From contig JALOBK010000001.1 of assembly GCA_023228325.1 (NCBI GenBank), positions 62,001 to 126,000 on the forward strand: 64,000 nt of DNA, written 5' to 3'. The DNA is from a bacterium (GTDB lineage Bacteria > Auribacterota > UBA6266). The number at the start of each line of letters is the position of its first letter. Position 1 is the first letter of the stretch. A program made the position numbers and the translations under genes. Positions 23,009-32,106 of the stretch are shown here, in pieces. Below the pieces are notes generated by a model. The model did not search any database. It was not told where the DNA came from and worked only from the letters and a program-made list of their open reading frames with translations.

Positions 23009-23473
23009 TCAGCTTTTTCCGAACATCCCTTTTTCGCAGGCGGTAACAAACGACTCGGTAACACATTTCAGATCTTCCCATTCTTTCCTTATTCTCCTGG
23101 TCTCCTTCTCATCAATATTGCTGTCATTCCTCATTGAGTCCGAAACAATCTTAAGCAAGTCCGAAAATTCTTTTATCATAATCTGAATCGTAGCGACAAC
23201 ACCGGCAGGATTAATATCCTTGGTATAATTCTCGATAAAGGAACCCCCCGCGGCATTACACAGCCAGTTGATAATATTCCTGTCTTCCGTAACTTCATAT
23301 ATTGCCTTAATTCTGTCAAGCGGGTTCCTGGTTCCCGCCGGATTGCCGCTTTCACTCTCTGAAGACGGCTCGCACCATTTATATACAAGCGACAACGATA
23401 GATTAAGTTTTGAGGCAACTTCCTTCGGACCGGATTTTTCGAACGCTTCCCTTAAAATCTCATGTGATTCCAT
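23009..23473 (-). CDS. Phage CII-like regulatory protein
   Basis: This 154-residue protein has an N-terminal helix-turn-helix-like region (GPKEVASKLNLSLSLVYKW, ~15-33) and a helical C-terminal domain. The pattern, including a conserved segment where a culture-state decision residue set (AGGSF) lies at ~75-79, matches the phage regulatory CII-like (CP76) family found in proviruses and also as lone chromosomal genes. No other phage genes are near, although a tRNA-Leu is 56 bases upstream. It precedes no obvious target; its DNA site is unknown. Confidence 0.62.
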   Translation of the reverse strand: MESHEILREAFEKSGPKEVASKLNLSLSLVYKWCEPSSESESGNPAGTRNPLDRIKAIYEVTEDRNIINWLCNAAGGSFIENYTKDINPAGVVATIQIMIKEFSDLLKIVSDSMRNDSNIDEKETRRIRKEWEDLKCVTESFVTACEKGMFGKS

Positions 23474-23487
23474 ATTACCTCCCGCGC

Positions 23488-24873
23488 TTAAAATATCTTA
23501 CCCGGATTCATTATATTGTTAGGATCGAATAATTTTTTAATGTCCGTCATTATTTTTATCTCTCTGTTTCCGACAGCTTTTCTTAAATATTTTTTCTGGA
23601 CAAGCCCGATACCGTGCTCTCCCGAAATCGCGCCTCCCATGCCCACCACGATCGCATACAATTCATCAAGGACAACAGGCAGCTTTTCATTCCAGATACT
23701 GTCTTCCATATTTTCTTTTAAAATATTCACATGGACATTTCCGTCGCCGGCATGCCCGTAATTTATAAATCTTATTTTATGCTTATCTTGCAGCAGGTAA
23801 ATGCGTTCAAGCAAATCCGGGATTTTAAACCTCGGGACAACTACATCCGAAGACCGTTTAACGGGGCTTATCGGTTTTATGGCTTCCCTTATTTTCCTTC
23901 TCGCCTCCCAGAGTTTTTCTTTCATCCGGCTGTTATCCGCAACAAGCACATCTTCGGCATTGTTTTCCATGCATATCCCGCCGACTTTTTCATAGATTTT
24001 CTCAGCTTCATCCCCGTCCGAGCTGTCAAGCTGTATCAGAAGATGCGCTCCCGCTTCCCCATAAGGCATTTTCCTTTCCAGGAGCTTTCCGACCGCATCG
24101 ATACTGCTTTTATCCATAAATTCGATAGCGGACGGGACAATCTTACTGCGCAGTATCCGGGACACGGTAAGCGCCGCGTCTCTTATGGAAGGAAAAGGCA
24201 CCAGAAGGTCCGAAACAAAATGAGGTTTTGGAATAAGCCTGAAGGTTATCTCTTTGAATATCGCAAGAGTCCCTTCCGATCCGACCAGTATGCCGGGAAT
24301 ATCATAGCCCATCACATTTTTCACGATCTTACCGCCGAACACAAAATCCGTGCCGTCCGGAAGGACAGCCTTAATGCCGCATACATAATCGCCTGTTACC
24401 CCGTATTTAACGGCCCTGGGCCCTCCCGAATTTTCAGCTACATTGCCGCCGACGGTGCATGAATCAAGACTGGCCGGGTCAACAGGGTAAAATAATCCCC
24501 TTTTTTCCACTTCGGCATGCAGGTTACCTGTTATTACGCCGGGTTCAACCACGGCCATAAGATTATTTTCATCAATATCAATGATCTTATTAAGCTTTTC
24601 AAATGAAAGCACCACTCCTCCGTAAACAGGAAGGCATCCGCCTGTTGTTCCCGTTCCGGCGCCTCTCGGAATAATCGGCACTTTCTGGTCATTACAAAAG
24701 CCGACAAGTTCTTTTACGCAGGACATACAGGGAAGGATAATCACGGTGTCAGGCTGATACTTCATGCCGGGGGTTTCATCCTGCGCATATTTTTCTATGC
24801 TCCCGGAATCGAAAAATACGTTTTCAGTTCCGGCAATATCGCGCAACGATCTGATCTGTTTTTCTGTCAGCAA
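23488..24873 (-). CDS. FAD-linked glycolate/lactate oxidase subunit (GlcD-like)
   Basis: This 461-residue flavoprotein of the vanillyl-alcohol-oxidase fold oxidises 2-hydroxy acids. The FAD-binding domain shows IIPRGAGTGTTGGCLP (~66-81) and GGNVAENSGGPRAVKYG (~140-156), and the C-terminal cap ends with EHGIGLVQKKYL (~418-429), which includes the catalytic His region. D-lactate and glycolate are both possible substrates. No GlcE, GlcF or lutABC partner is adjacent, so electrons may pass to an unlinked iron-sulfur protein. Confidence 0.88.
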   Translation of the reverse strand: MLTEKQIRSLRDIAGTENVFFDSGSIEKYAQDETPGMKYQPDTVIILPCMSCVKELVGFCNDQKVPIIPRGAGTGTTGGCLPVYGGVVLSFEKLNKIIDIDENNLMAVVEPGVITGNLHAEVEKRGLFYPVDPASLDSCTVGGNVAENSGGPRAVKYGVTGDYVCGIKAVLPDGTDFVFGGKIVKNVMGYDIPGILVGSEGTLAIFKEITFRLIPKPHFVSDLLVPFPSIRDAALTVSRILRSKIVPSAIEFMDKSSIDAVGKLLERKMPYGEAGAHLLIQLDSSDGDEAEKIYEKVGGICMENNAEDVLVADNSRMKEKLWEARRKIREAIKPISPVKRSSDVVVPRFKIPDLLERIYLLQDKHKIRFINYGHAGDGNVHVNILKENMEDSIWNEKLPVVLDELYAIVVGMGGAISGEHGIGLVQKKYLRKAVGNREIKIMTDIKKLFDPNNIMNPGKIF

Positions 24874-24905
24874 ACCGGATACCCCTCCGAGTTATAGGCG
24901 TATTT

Positions 24906-25538
24906 TCAAGGCTGGACCCATGGCCCTTCAACATCATAAAAAATCATCATCTCTTCCGCCTGAAATTCAGAATATAATTTTACATGCCCGTCAGCGAAAA
25001 GAACATTGTTTTTTCGTAAATGGAAGTTATCCTCGTAATGCGCGGTTTCCCGGCAAAAAAGGCACTGCTGGGTATAATTGTCCTTATCGCAGTCCCACTG
25101 GCTGAATTTAAAGGTGCAGTCCCCGGCAAGAATAAATCTTTGCGGGTCTTTTATAATATTATATCTTAAATAATCATATCCGTTATTGTAGGCGGGCCGG
25201 GAATTGAGAAAATAACCGAACTCGCCCATGGATTCTTCCGGCTGAGAGGGGCACTTAAACACATCTTTCGACTGGATATACGGATAAATCTGTTCTGTCC
25301 ATCCGTCTTTACTGCCTCCCCACTGGCACCCTCCGCAGGCTTTGGGAAGGAACGGAGGCCAGTCTTTCTCATACATCATCAGGGCATATCCTATCTGCTT
25401 CAAATTCGAAGCGCATAAGACTGTTTTTCCTTTCTCCCTTGCAATCCTTAAAGACGGGAACAACAAGGCGGACAGGAATGATATTATCATAATGACAATC
25501 ATAAATTCCAAAAGCGTAAACCCTTTTGCGGCTTTCAT
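24906..25538 (-). CDS. H-X9-DG prepilin (third copy)
   Basis: This 210-residue prepilin has leader MKAAKG with cleavage before FTLLEF, a hydrophobic helix, paired cysteines in the middle (CGGCQW, ~68-73) and the C-terminal HLRKNNVLFADG signature. It resembles the prepilins at 19850 and 20763 but has no riboswitch or shared operator. Its start overlaps the stop of the JAB-DinG gene by four bases, an unexpected coupling of a helicase and a prepilin. It may be exported by the pilus machine at 55.5-64 kb. Confidence 0.87.
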   Translation of the reverse strand: MKAAKGFTLLEFMIVIMIISFLSALLFPSLRIAREKGKTVLCASNLKQIGYALMMYEKDWPPFLPKACGGCQWGGSKDGWTEQIYPYIQSKDVFKCPSQPEESMGEFGYFLNSRPAYNNGYDYLRYNIIKDPQRFILAGDCTFKFSQWDCDKDNYTQQCLFCRETAHYEDNFHLRKNNVLFADGHVKLYSEFQAEEMMIFYDVEGPWVQP

Positions 25539-28054
25539 TTCAGTAACAGTTTTCTCATTTTTGTAAAAAGTTTTTTTGCGGCGTCGATATTAACATCTAT
25601 ATCCGGAAGGGAATCGAGAAAGACTTTTCCGTACCTTTTGGAAATTATTCTCCTGTCCAGCACCAGCACGGCGCCCCTGTCATCCCTGTGCCTTATCAGG
25701 CGGCCGAATCCCTGCCTGAATTTTATCACAGCCAGAGGAAGGCTGTATTCAGAAAAAGAATCCCCTCCGGACATCGATATGTACTCGGACCTCGACAGAA
25801 GGACAGGTTCGGTCGGAACTTTAAAAGGAAGCCTTGTAATAACCAGCAGACTCAGTGTTTCCCCCTTAACATCTATCCCTTCCCAGAAACTCTCGGTTGC
25901 AAGCAAAACAGACCCTGTATCTTTTTTGAATGCCTCTAACAGCCTGTACCTGTTTTTTTCACCCTGTTTAAGAACCTTATATCCCGAATTTTCTATATCA
26001 TCTTTGACAAGGGCCCATATGGTCTCCAGCATATTATATGAAGTGAAAAGTATTAAAGCTCTTCCTTCCGAAACCCTGACGGCATCACAGACCGTGTTCC
26101 TGAGCATTTCCGTATAATCCGGGGATTTCGGCTCGGGGATCCCCGAAGGCAAACCGAAAAAAACCTGTTTCTTATAATCAAAAGGTGACTCCAGAAGGAG
26201 GCACTCCGACTGCCTTTCGTTCACGAGATTAATACCAAGCCTGCCTTTTATAAAATCAAAACCCCTGTTAACCGAAAGCGTCGCCGATGTCAATATGATG
26301 GTATTATATTTATCATAAACATACTCTTTTAATATATCCGCCACTATAATGGGAGAAGAACAGAATTTCAGGTAAAAATCAGATTTTCTGGAAGTCTTGA
26401 ATTCCACCCATCTGCAGTTTTCATCGCTATCGCCCATAAACGACCGGAAATCATCGACTATGGCCCGGATCCTTGCCGCTATTGATTTCAGTTCTATCAG
26501 AGGCGATGTCATGCTGCCTGATTTAGCAAGCCCTTCCGATTCAATCATATCAAATAAATTTTTCAGCATATCGCCGGCGGCTAAAAGTTTTGCGCACAGC
26601 TCTCTCATCAGGGGGACAGCGGAATCTATCCAGAAATCCGTGTTTAGAACATCATGATTGATCCTGAGCTTCTCTGTCTCAGAACTTGACTTGAAAAAAT
26701 TCCTGAAAATCTTATTCAACTCCTCAAACAGGAATTTTATTTCTTTTTCAGTCCTGCCGATGTCTTTTATAAGTGTTTTCTGTATATGTTCGACAATACC
26801 CGTTTTTTTGCGTTTCCCCCCGTCCGGCATTGATGAGAGCGTTTTTTTGATAAACACCACAAGCCCCGATTTCCTGCCGCCGTGCCTTAACAGCCTGCCG
26901 AATATCTTGGACACCCGGAACCTGGATATCTCAATACCCATGTTTGAAGTCGCCACATCCTCGATATGATGGGCTTCGTCGATAATAATATTTTTGAAGT
27001 TCGGCAGTACCAGCGAGGTTTTATAATTTTCCGTTGTCTTCCGCAAAACAATATCCGTCATAAGAATATGATGGTTTACAACAATCAGGTTGGAGTAAGC
27101 CGCGCGGTTCCTCGACCTGTAAAAAAAACATTTTCCGTAATGAGGGCATTTTATCCTTAAACATTGGTCGGCTTCGCATTGAAACATTTCCCAGAGGGAA
27201 TCTTTCGGCACGAAATCAAGATCCGATTTACTGCCGTCTGCGGTGGTCTCAGCCCATTTGAATATATCGGCTAACTCTTTTTCTCCATGTTCGCTGATTA
27301 ATTTCATTTCTTTTTTCGCGCTGTCGCATTTTCTCAGGCACAGGTAATTTGTTCTTCCTTTAACAAGGCACCATTTGAATTTCATCCCCGTCATCCTGGA
27401 CAGGTGGGGTATATCCTTGTAAAATAACTGTTCCTGAAGATTTATCGTATTTGTCGATATAACAACCCGTTCATTATTCAACAGGCTCCATACTATGGCG
27501 GGCAGCAGATAAGCAAAAGATTTTCCCGTTCCCGTTCCGGCCTCAACTAACCCTATTTTAGCTTCATTAAAGCAGCCGGAAACAAACTTAACCATTTCAA
27601 CCTGTTCTTTCCTGTACTCATAATTATCAAGTTTTGAAGCTATGCTGCCGCCCGCGTTGAAAAAAGATATTAGTTCCCCGGCGCTGATAAGTTTTATTTT
27701 ATCGGGAACAAACGCCTTCACAACCACATAAATTTTACCGACGCTGTTATCGGTAATATAAAAACCGTTTGCCCCGTCGGCTATCCGGGACGCCACATTT
27801 ATATCTTCGGCCGAAGGCGTAAGGTTGCCCGAAGGATGATTATGCAGGACAACATCCCCGGGCCGAAGCATGCTTAGGACAGCGGGGACGGAAATCTTAT
27901 TTCCCCTGGCCACTTCTACGGCCTCCTCTATCTTCCCTTCCGTTCCCGGCCTGCATATAAAAAAAACTTCATTGCCGTCGGTATCCGTTATAACATTCCG
28001 GATATATTCAGTCACTTGAGGTAAAATAAGCGTTTCAGGCGCGGCGTATTTCAT
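25535..28054 (-). CDS. JAB-domain / DinG-type helicase fusion
   Basis: Residues ~1-125 form a RadC-like JAB (JAMM) metalloprotease-fold domain with VLHNHPSGNLTPSAED (~69-84). Residues ~140-835 form an XPD/DinG superfamily 2 helicase with Walker A EAGTGTGKS (~171-179), an iron-sulfur-cluster-type Cys set (including CLRIKCPHYGKC at ~298-309), the DEAH box IIDEAHHIEDV (~361-371) and helicase motifs IV-VI (RQGFGRLIRHRDDRG, ~795-809). DinG unwinds 5'-overhang DNA, R-loops and D-loops. The joining of a RadC-like domain to DinG in one chain is unusual and suggests processing of a DNA-bound protein or repair structure. Length 839 is about 130-200 longer than standard DinG. Confidence 0.85.
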   Translation of the reverse strand: MKYAAPETLILPQVTEYIRNVITDTDGNEVFFICRPGTEGKIEEAVEVARGNKISVPAVLSMLRPGDVVLHNHPSGNLTPSAEDINVASRIADGANGFYITDNSVGKIYVVVKAFVPDKIKLISAGELISFFNAGGSIASKLDNYEYRKEQVEMVKFVSGCFNEAKIGLVEAGTGTGKSFAYLLPAIVWSLLNNERVVISTNTINLQEQLFYKDIPHLSRMTGMKFKWCLVKGRTNYLCLRKCDSAKKEMKLISEHGEKELADIFKWAETTADGSKSDLDFVPKDSLWEMFQCEADQCLRIKCPHYGKCFFYRSRNRAAYSNLIVVNHHILMTDIVLRKTTENYKTSLVLPNFKNIIIDEAHHIEDVATSNMGIEISRFRVSKIFGRLLRHGGRKSGLVVFIKKTLSSMPDGGKRKKTGIVEHIQKTLIKDIGRTEKEIKFLFEELNKIFRNFFKSSSETEKLRINHDVLNTDFWIDSAVPLMRELCAKLLAAGDMLKNLFDMIESEGLAKSGSMTSPLIELKSIAARIRAIVDDFRSFMGDSDENCRWVEFKTSRKSDFYLKFCSSPIIVADILKEYVYDKYNTIILTSATLSVNRGFDFIKGRLGINLVNERQSECLLLESPFDYKKQVFFGLPSGIPEPKSPDYTEMLRNTVCDAVRVSEGRALILFTSYNMLETIWALVKDDIENSGYKVLKQGEKNRYRLLEAFKKDTGSVLLATESFWEGIDVKGETLSLLVITRLPFKVPTEPVLLSRSEYISMSGGDSFSEYSLPLAVIKFRQGFGRLIRHRDDRGAVLVLDRRIISKRYGKVFLDSLPDIDVNIDAAKKLFTKMRKLLLK

Positions 28055-28147
28055 ATTAAAAACCCTTTTCTGTTTTTATCCGGATTGATACAATTAAGCG
28101 TTCAATACATTTATATACTATCAGAATCAGCTTAAAAAGAGGAATAT

Positions 28148-28894
28148 ATGCTTGAAACGGCAATCAAAGCGGCAAAAAAAGCCGGAAAACTGCAGCTGCA
28201 GAGCTTCGGTAAAAAAATAATAGTAGACGAAGAATTAAGATTCGACACAAAACTCGCGCTGGACAAAGAAAGCGAGCGGATAATCGTAGATACCATCTTC
28301 TCCGAATTTCCGAAGCACTCTATCTTAGCGGAAGAAAGCGGAACAACGGATAATGCGTCCGATTACACATGGATTATCGATCCGCTGGACGGGACAGCAA
28401 ACTTTTCCAGAAACATACCGCAGTTCTGCGTTTCCATAGCTTTACTCCATAAAAGCGAAAAAATTCTCGGCGTTGTGTTCGACCCGGTGAGGGACGAACT
28501 GTTCCACGCCGAAAAAGGGAAAGGCGCTTTTTTAAACGGCGAAAAGATAAAAACGCGGCAGACAGGTAAAACCAATGAGCTTTTTGTGGTTTGCGGTTTT
28601 ATGAAATCCGAAGAAACAATAAAAAAAGGACTTGTTATTTTCAATTCACTGATAACCAGGGTAAAAAAAATAAGGATAATGGGAGCGGCGGCCCTTGACC
28701 TCTGCTGGCTGGCCGCAGGGCGTTTTGACATTTATTTTGAATACGGAATAATGGACTGGGATATTGCCGCGGGCGAATTGATACTAAAAGAGGCCGGAGG
28801 CGATATCAAGGCAGACGCACTAGGCAATAACTCCTATAATGTTACAGCAACAAACGGCAAAATAAAACCCGGCGAATTCCCAAGTATCATCTAA
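28148..28894 (+). CDS. Inositol monophosphatase-family enzyme
   Basis: This 248-residue protein has the family's metal-binding motifs: EEsg-type AEESG near residue 62, WIIDPLDGTANFSRNIPQF (~75-93) and the C-terminal WDIAAGELILKEAGG (~205-219). It hydrolyses inositol-1-phosphate or related sugar phosphates (SuhB, fructose-1,6-bisphosphatase or 3'-phosphoadenosine-type activities also occur in the family). It is transcribed away from the JAB-DinG gene. Its stop overlaps that of the convergent GH94 gene. Confidence 0.9.
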   Translation: MLETAIKAAKKAGKLQLQSFGKKIIVDEELRFDTKLALDKESERIIVDTIFSEFPKHSILAEESGTTDNASDYTWIIDPLDGTANFSRNIPQFCVSIALLHKSEKILGVVFDPVRDELFHAEKGKGAFLNGEKIKTRQTGKTNELFVVCGFMKSEETIKKGLVIFNSLITRVKKIRIMGAAALDLCWLAAGRFDIYFEYGIMDWDIAAGELILKEAGGDIKADALGNNSYNVTATNGKIKPGEFPSII

Positions 28895-31260
28895 ATCAAT
28901 ATAGCCAGTATTTCATGGGTCTTTTTATCTTTAAACGGCTTAATAATATTACCCGCTACTTCTTTGCCGTCGACTATAAGGCTTTTGACTCCCTGATAAC
29001 TGCCCTTGGGATTTCTTATCCTTATATGGTATGTCGCCCCCCGGAATTTTCTTTTTATCTCAAAGTTCTTCCATGTCGAAGGAATACACGGGTCTATAAC
29101 AAGGCCTTCATATGCGGGTCTTACACCCAGTATCCATTCGCATGCTATCCTGTAATACCATGCAGCCGATCCCGTATACCAGGTCCAGCCGCCTTTTCCG
29201 AAATTTTCCGAATCAGGGCCGTCAACGTTACCGGGAGTAACATACGGCTCGCACTTATACAAATCGGGGTTTTCCCCCCTTCTTATAGGATTAAAACTGT
29301 TATACAGCCTGTAAGCCATATCAGGCCTTCTTGCCGCGCATTCAGCCTGAATTGCCCAGACACCGGCGTGCGTATACAGCCCGCCGTTCTCCCTGACACC
29401 GGGGGCATACCTCGTAAGATAACCGATTTTCGGGTTAGGGACATCATAGGCCGGATGGAAAAGAATCGGGCCGAATTCACGGTAAAGGTATTTTTCCATG
29501 GATGACAACATGGATTTACGCCTTTTTTTATCATCTTCTATCCCGTTTATTATCGCCCATGTCTGGGCATTGAGAAATATCTTTCCGCATTTTTCATTGC
29601 TGCTGCCCAATATATGCCGGCTGTCCGTAGTTGCGCGCCAGTACCACTTCCCGTCCCACCCGTATTTGTTCACCGCTTTTTTCAGCTTTGCGGCATTTCT
29701 CAACAGCATATCCGCTGTTTTTTTATCTTTCGCCATTTTTGCGACCGCGGCGAATTCATTCAGAACTCCGAAGAGAAAATGCCCCATCCATACGGATTCG
29801 CCTTTCCACTTGTCACCGCATGAACTTAAACCGTCATTCCAATCGCCTTCTCCTATCAGAGGCAAACCTCTCTTGCTCATCCTGGACAGGCTTTTTTTGA
29901 TAGCTCTTAAACAATGTTCATAAAGGCTCGCTCTTCCGGAGTCTACAAAAGGCTCGCTTTTCTTAAGTATGCTGAAATCGGCTGTTTCTTTTAAATAATT
30001 GACCGTAACGAAAGGAAGCCATAAAAGATCGTCTGAAAATTCGGATTTCGGCCCCTTATTTTCAAGTGTATTCCACCAGTGATAAACTGTTCCTTCGCTG
30101 AACTGGTGTCTTGCGTGGTCAAGTATCCTTTCCTTTGTTTCTTCGGGCTCCAGAGGCAAAAATATCTGGCTGTCCTGGAGTTGGTCCCTGAAACCATAGG
30201 CGCCGCTTGATTGATAATAAGCCGCCCGCCCCCATATCCTGGCCGAAATAGCCTGATACTTCAACCAGATATTTGTCATAATATTCATATTATCATCGGG
30301 AGTCTTGATTTCAACCGGGCTCATAAGTTTTTTCCAGAAATCGCAAACAGCCCCCAGCGCCTTGTGAGCTTTTTTAGGGTTAATATATTTTTTGACGGTT
30401 TTAGATATTTCACCTTCCGATTTTTCCAAACCGAGAACAAATACGATTTCCTTTGTCTCATTCGGCTTCATTTCTATTTTTGACATGATAGACGCTATAG
30501 AATCATTCCACTTTCCGGTGGTTTTGGAAAGCCGCCCTTCTTTCACGGCTTTCGGCGCCATTACATTCCCGTACATCCCGATAAACTCTTCTTTATCGCC
30601 TTCATAACCTGAAACTACCGATGCCGTATGATAGCCTACATAATTCCATGTTGTATTCCACGGGGCTTCATCCTCTGAAATACCTCCCAGCCTTTTTTTA
30701 ACGGTAAGGACCTTTGATGAGTTATCGAATTTTGTTTCCTGGAACAGCTTATGGAATTCCCTGTGGCAATCCGGCCACGCGCCGGTCAGCCATTCTACAT
30801 AAGAAATCAGGCTGATTTTACGGGCGGAATTAGCTTTATTGTGAAGTTTTACAATCCATATCTCACAATTGTCGCCCTTGGGAACGAACACCCTCATTTC
30901 AGAATAGATGGAACACTTTTCCATCTTGAAAATGGAATAACCTACGCCATGAACACACTGGTAATAATCAAAAGTCGTACAGGTGGGTTTCCATGTCGCC
31001 GACCAAAAATCCCCCGTATCATCATCCCTGATGTACAGGTATTTCCCGCTTTCATCCTTTATTAAATCCTGTTCCCATCTTGTTAACCTGTTCAAATTCG
31101 AATTATAAGCCCAGCTGTATCCCCCTCCCGTCTGGGAGATTGTAAGGCCGTATGTCTTATTGCAGATAACATTCGCCCATGGTTTCGGGGTATCGGGCCT
31201 TTCTATAATATATTCCGACCCGTCATCGCTAAAATAACCGTACTTGTTTTTGCTCTTCAT
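28891..31260 (-). CDS. GH94 cellobiose/chitobiose phosphorylase-like enzyme
   Basis: This 789-residue glycoside phosphorylase of family GH94 reversibly cleaves beta-linked disaccharides with phosphate to give a sugar-1-phosphate. It shows the N-terminal beta-sandwich opening with YGYFSDDGSEYII and the (alpha/alpha)6 barrel with SSGAYGFRDQLQDSQ (~365), which holds the general-acid Asp, and GEGDWNDGLSSCG. The C-terminal part has WTWYTGSAAWYYRIA. The barrel and the GFRDQLQD segment look closest to cellobiose phosphorylases; chitobiose or laminaribiose specificity cannot be excluded. No signal peptide, so it acts in the cytoplasm on imported disaccharide. Confidence 0.88.
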   Translation of the reverse strand: MKSKNKYGYFSDDGSEYIIERPDTPKPWANVICNKTYGLTISQTGGGYSWAYNSNLNRLTRWEQDLIKDESGKYLYIRDDDTGDFWSATWKPTCTTFDYYQCVHGVGYSIFKMEKCSIYSEMRVFVPKGDNCEIWIVKLHNKANSARKISLISYVEWLTGAWPDCHREFHKLFQETKFDNSSKVLTVKKRLGGISEDEAPWNTTWNYVGYHTASVVSGYEGDKEEFIGMYGNVMAPKAVKEGRLSKTTGKWNDSIASIMSKIEMKPNETKEIVFVLGLEKSEGEISKTVKKYINPKKAHKALGAVCDFWKKLMSPVEIKTPDDNMNIMTNIWLKYQAISARIWGRAAYYQSSGAYGFRDQLQDSQIFLPLEPEETKERILDHARHQFSEGTVYHWWNTLENKGPKSEFSDDLLWLPFVTVNYLKETADFSILKKSEPFVDSGRASLYEHCLRAIKKSLSRMSKRGLPLIGEGDWNDGLSSCGDKWKGESVWMGHFLFGVLNEFAAVAKMAKDKKTADMLLRNAAKLKKAVNKYGWDGKWYWRATTDSRHILGSSNEKCGKIFLNAQTWAIINGIEDDKKRRKSMLSSMEKYLYREFGPILFHPAYDVPNPKIGYLTRYAPGVRENGGLYTHAGVWAIQAECAARRPDMAYRLYNSFNPIRRGENPDLYKCEPYVTPGNVDGPDSENFGKGGWTWYTGSAAWYYRIACEWILGVRPAYEGLVIDPCIPSTWKNFEIKRKFRGATYHIRIRNPKGSYQGVKSLIVDGKEVAGNIIKPFKDKKTHEILAILI

Positions 31261-31423
31261 TCATAATCTCCTGTTTTGCAATAAGTTATACATTATATAT
31301 AAATCATAAATTGAGCATAATCCGTCGAAAAAAATACTGAAATTTTCGCAAATCATAACTTAAAGAAGATAAGAAGTCAAGAAAACTAAAACCATAGCGG
31401 TAAGTTTTTAAGGGGGGGCACAT

Positions 31424-31463
31424 CCCGTTAAAGAAACGGTTTTAGAACCGTCTCTCTAACGGG
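31424..31463. repeat. Long nested palindrome
   Basis: CCCGTTA/TAACGGG (7 bp), AGA/TCT and ACGGTT/AACCGT stack into one nearly continuous stem with two A-C mismatches and a TTAG loop. It lies in the 375-bp gap between the GH94 gene and the HNH gene, preceded by seven G. It has no poly-T on either strand and is not obviously linked to a gene. Confidence 0.5.
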
Positions 31464-31473
31464 GTAAAACTCA

Positions 31474-31502
31474 TTGACATAAAAGAAATGTTATTATATT
31501 AT
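31474..31502 (+). promoter_or_regulatory. Strong promoter upstream of a tRNA-like remnant
   Basis: A perfect TTGACA (31474-31479), a 17-base spacer and TATTAT (31497-31502), with the tRNA-like sequence starting 17 bases downstream. The only other item in the gap (31261-31473) is a TATAAT-like -10 of the GH94 gene near 31285 and the palindrome above. Confidence 0.65.
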
Positions 31503-31518
31503 TCAACGTCATATCGGT

Positions 31519-31590
31519 GGCGGGTATCGCTCAGTTTCCGCTGAAGGCGGATTCGCCTCTGGCAGGGTTAGTGCGCATAACTGTGGACTA
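31519..31590 (+). pseudogene. tRNA-like remnant with a palindrome in the D-loop region
   Basis: GGCGGGTATCGCTCAG (31519-31534) looks like a tRNA acceptor plus D-arm 5' strand. In the D-loop position it is interrupted by TCCGCT-GAA-GGCGGA (31537-31551), then continues GGCAGGGTTAGTGCGCATAACTGTGGA and so on. No anticodon stem or T-arm can be folded convincingly. The organisation copies the broken tRNA-Ala at 21558. The original identity is not recoverable by eye. Confidence 0.4.
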
Positions 31591-31635
31591 TACCGCTCAT
31601 TTGCCATATTAGGCCTTTTAGTGTAGTATATAAGC

Positions 31636-32097
31636 ATGCTAGAAAAAAAATGCATAGTATGCGGTAAAAAAATATTTATCAAAAATTACCATGCGAAAAA
31701 GGGCTGGGGCAAGTATTGTTCTAAAAAGTGCCAGGGTAAATCGCAGATAAACGGAAAATTGCTTAATTGCGATTATTGCGGCAAAAAGATTTATCGTACA
31801 CCAAAAGATTTTGCCCGGTCAAAAAGCAAGAAGTTCTTTTGTTCTGTGAAATGTCATTGCTCGTGGGAAAACAAAAATAGCCGCTGTGGTGAAAATGCGC
31901 CTAACTGGGTATCGGGACAATCGGTCTATAGGCGGCTCTTAAAAAGATATGGTAAAGCGGAAAAGTGCCGCAGATGCGGCATAACAGATAGAAGAATTTT
32001 AGTTGTTCATCATAAAGATTCCAACAGAAAAAACAATAAGCCGGAAAATTTAGAGTGGCTTTGCAGAAATTGTCATTGTATCGTTCATTTAATCTAA
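31636..32097 (+). CDS. HNH endonuclease with zinc-finger repeats
   Basis: This 153-residue protein has three CxxC pairs in its N-terminal half (CIVCGKK, CDYCGKK and CSVKC-type fingers) and a C-terminal HNH nuclease with CRRCG, VVHHKDSNRKNN and WLCRNCHCIVH (~120-150), giving the His-Asn-His-like ligand set plus zinc cysteines. It fits intron- or phage-associated HNH nucleases with treble-clef/zinc-knuckle arrays. It lies between a tRNA-like remnant and tRNA-His. Codons and base content look AT-richer than neighbours, consistent with transfer. Confidence 0.75.
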   Translation: MLEKKCIVCGKKIFIKNYHAKKGWGKYCSKKCQGKSQINGKLLNCDYCGKKIYRTPKDFARSKSKKFFCSVKCHCSWENKNSRCGENAPNWVSGQSVYRRLLKRYGKAEKCRRCGITDRRILVVHHKDSNRKNNKPENLEWLCRNCHCIVHLI

Positions 32098-32106
32098 AAT
32101 ATCGAT

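Noticed and set aside
23731..24462. 243-codon open frame on the plus strand opposite the GlcD-like gene
   Set aside because: It lies wholly antisense to a clear, motif-bearing flavoprotein and has no recognisable domain or ribosome site; a shadow of biased codon use.
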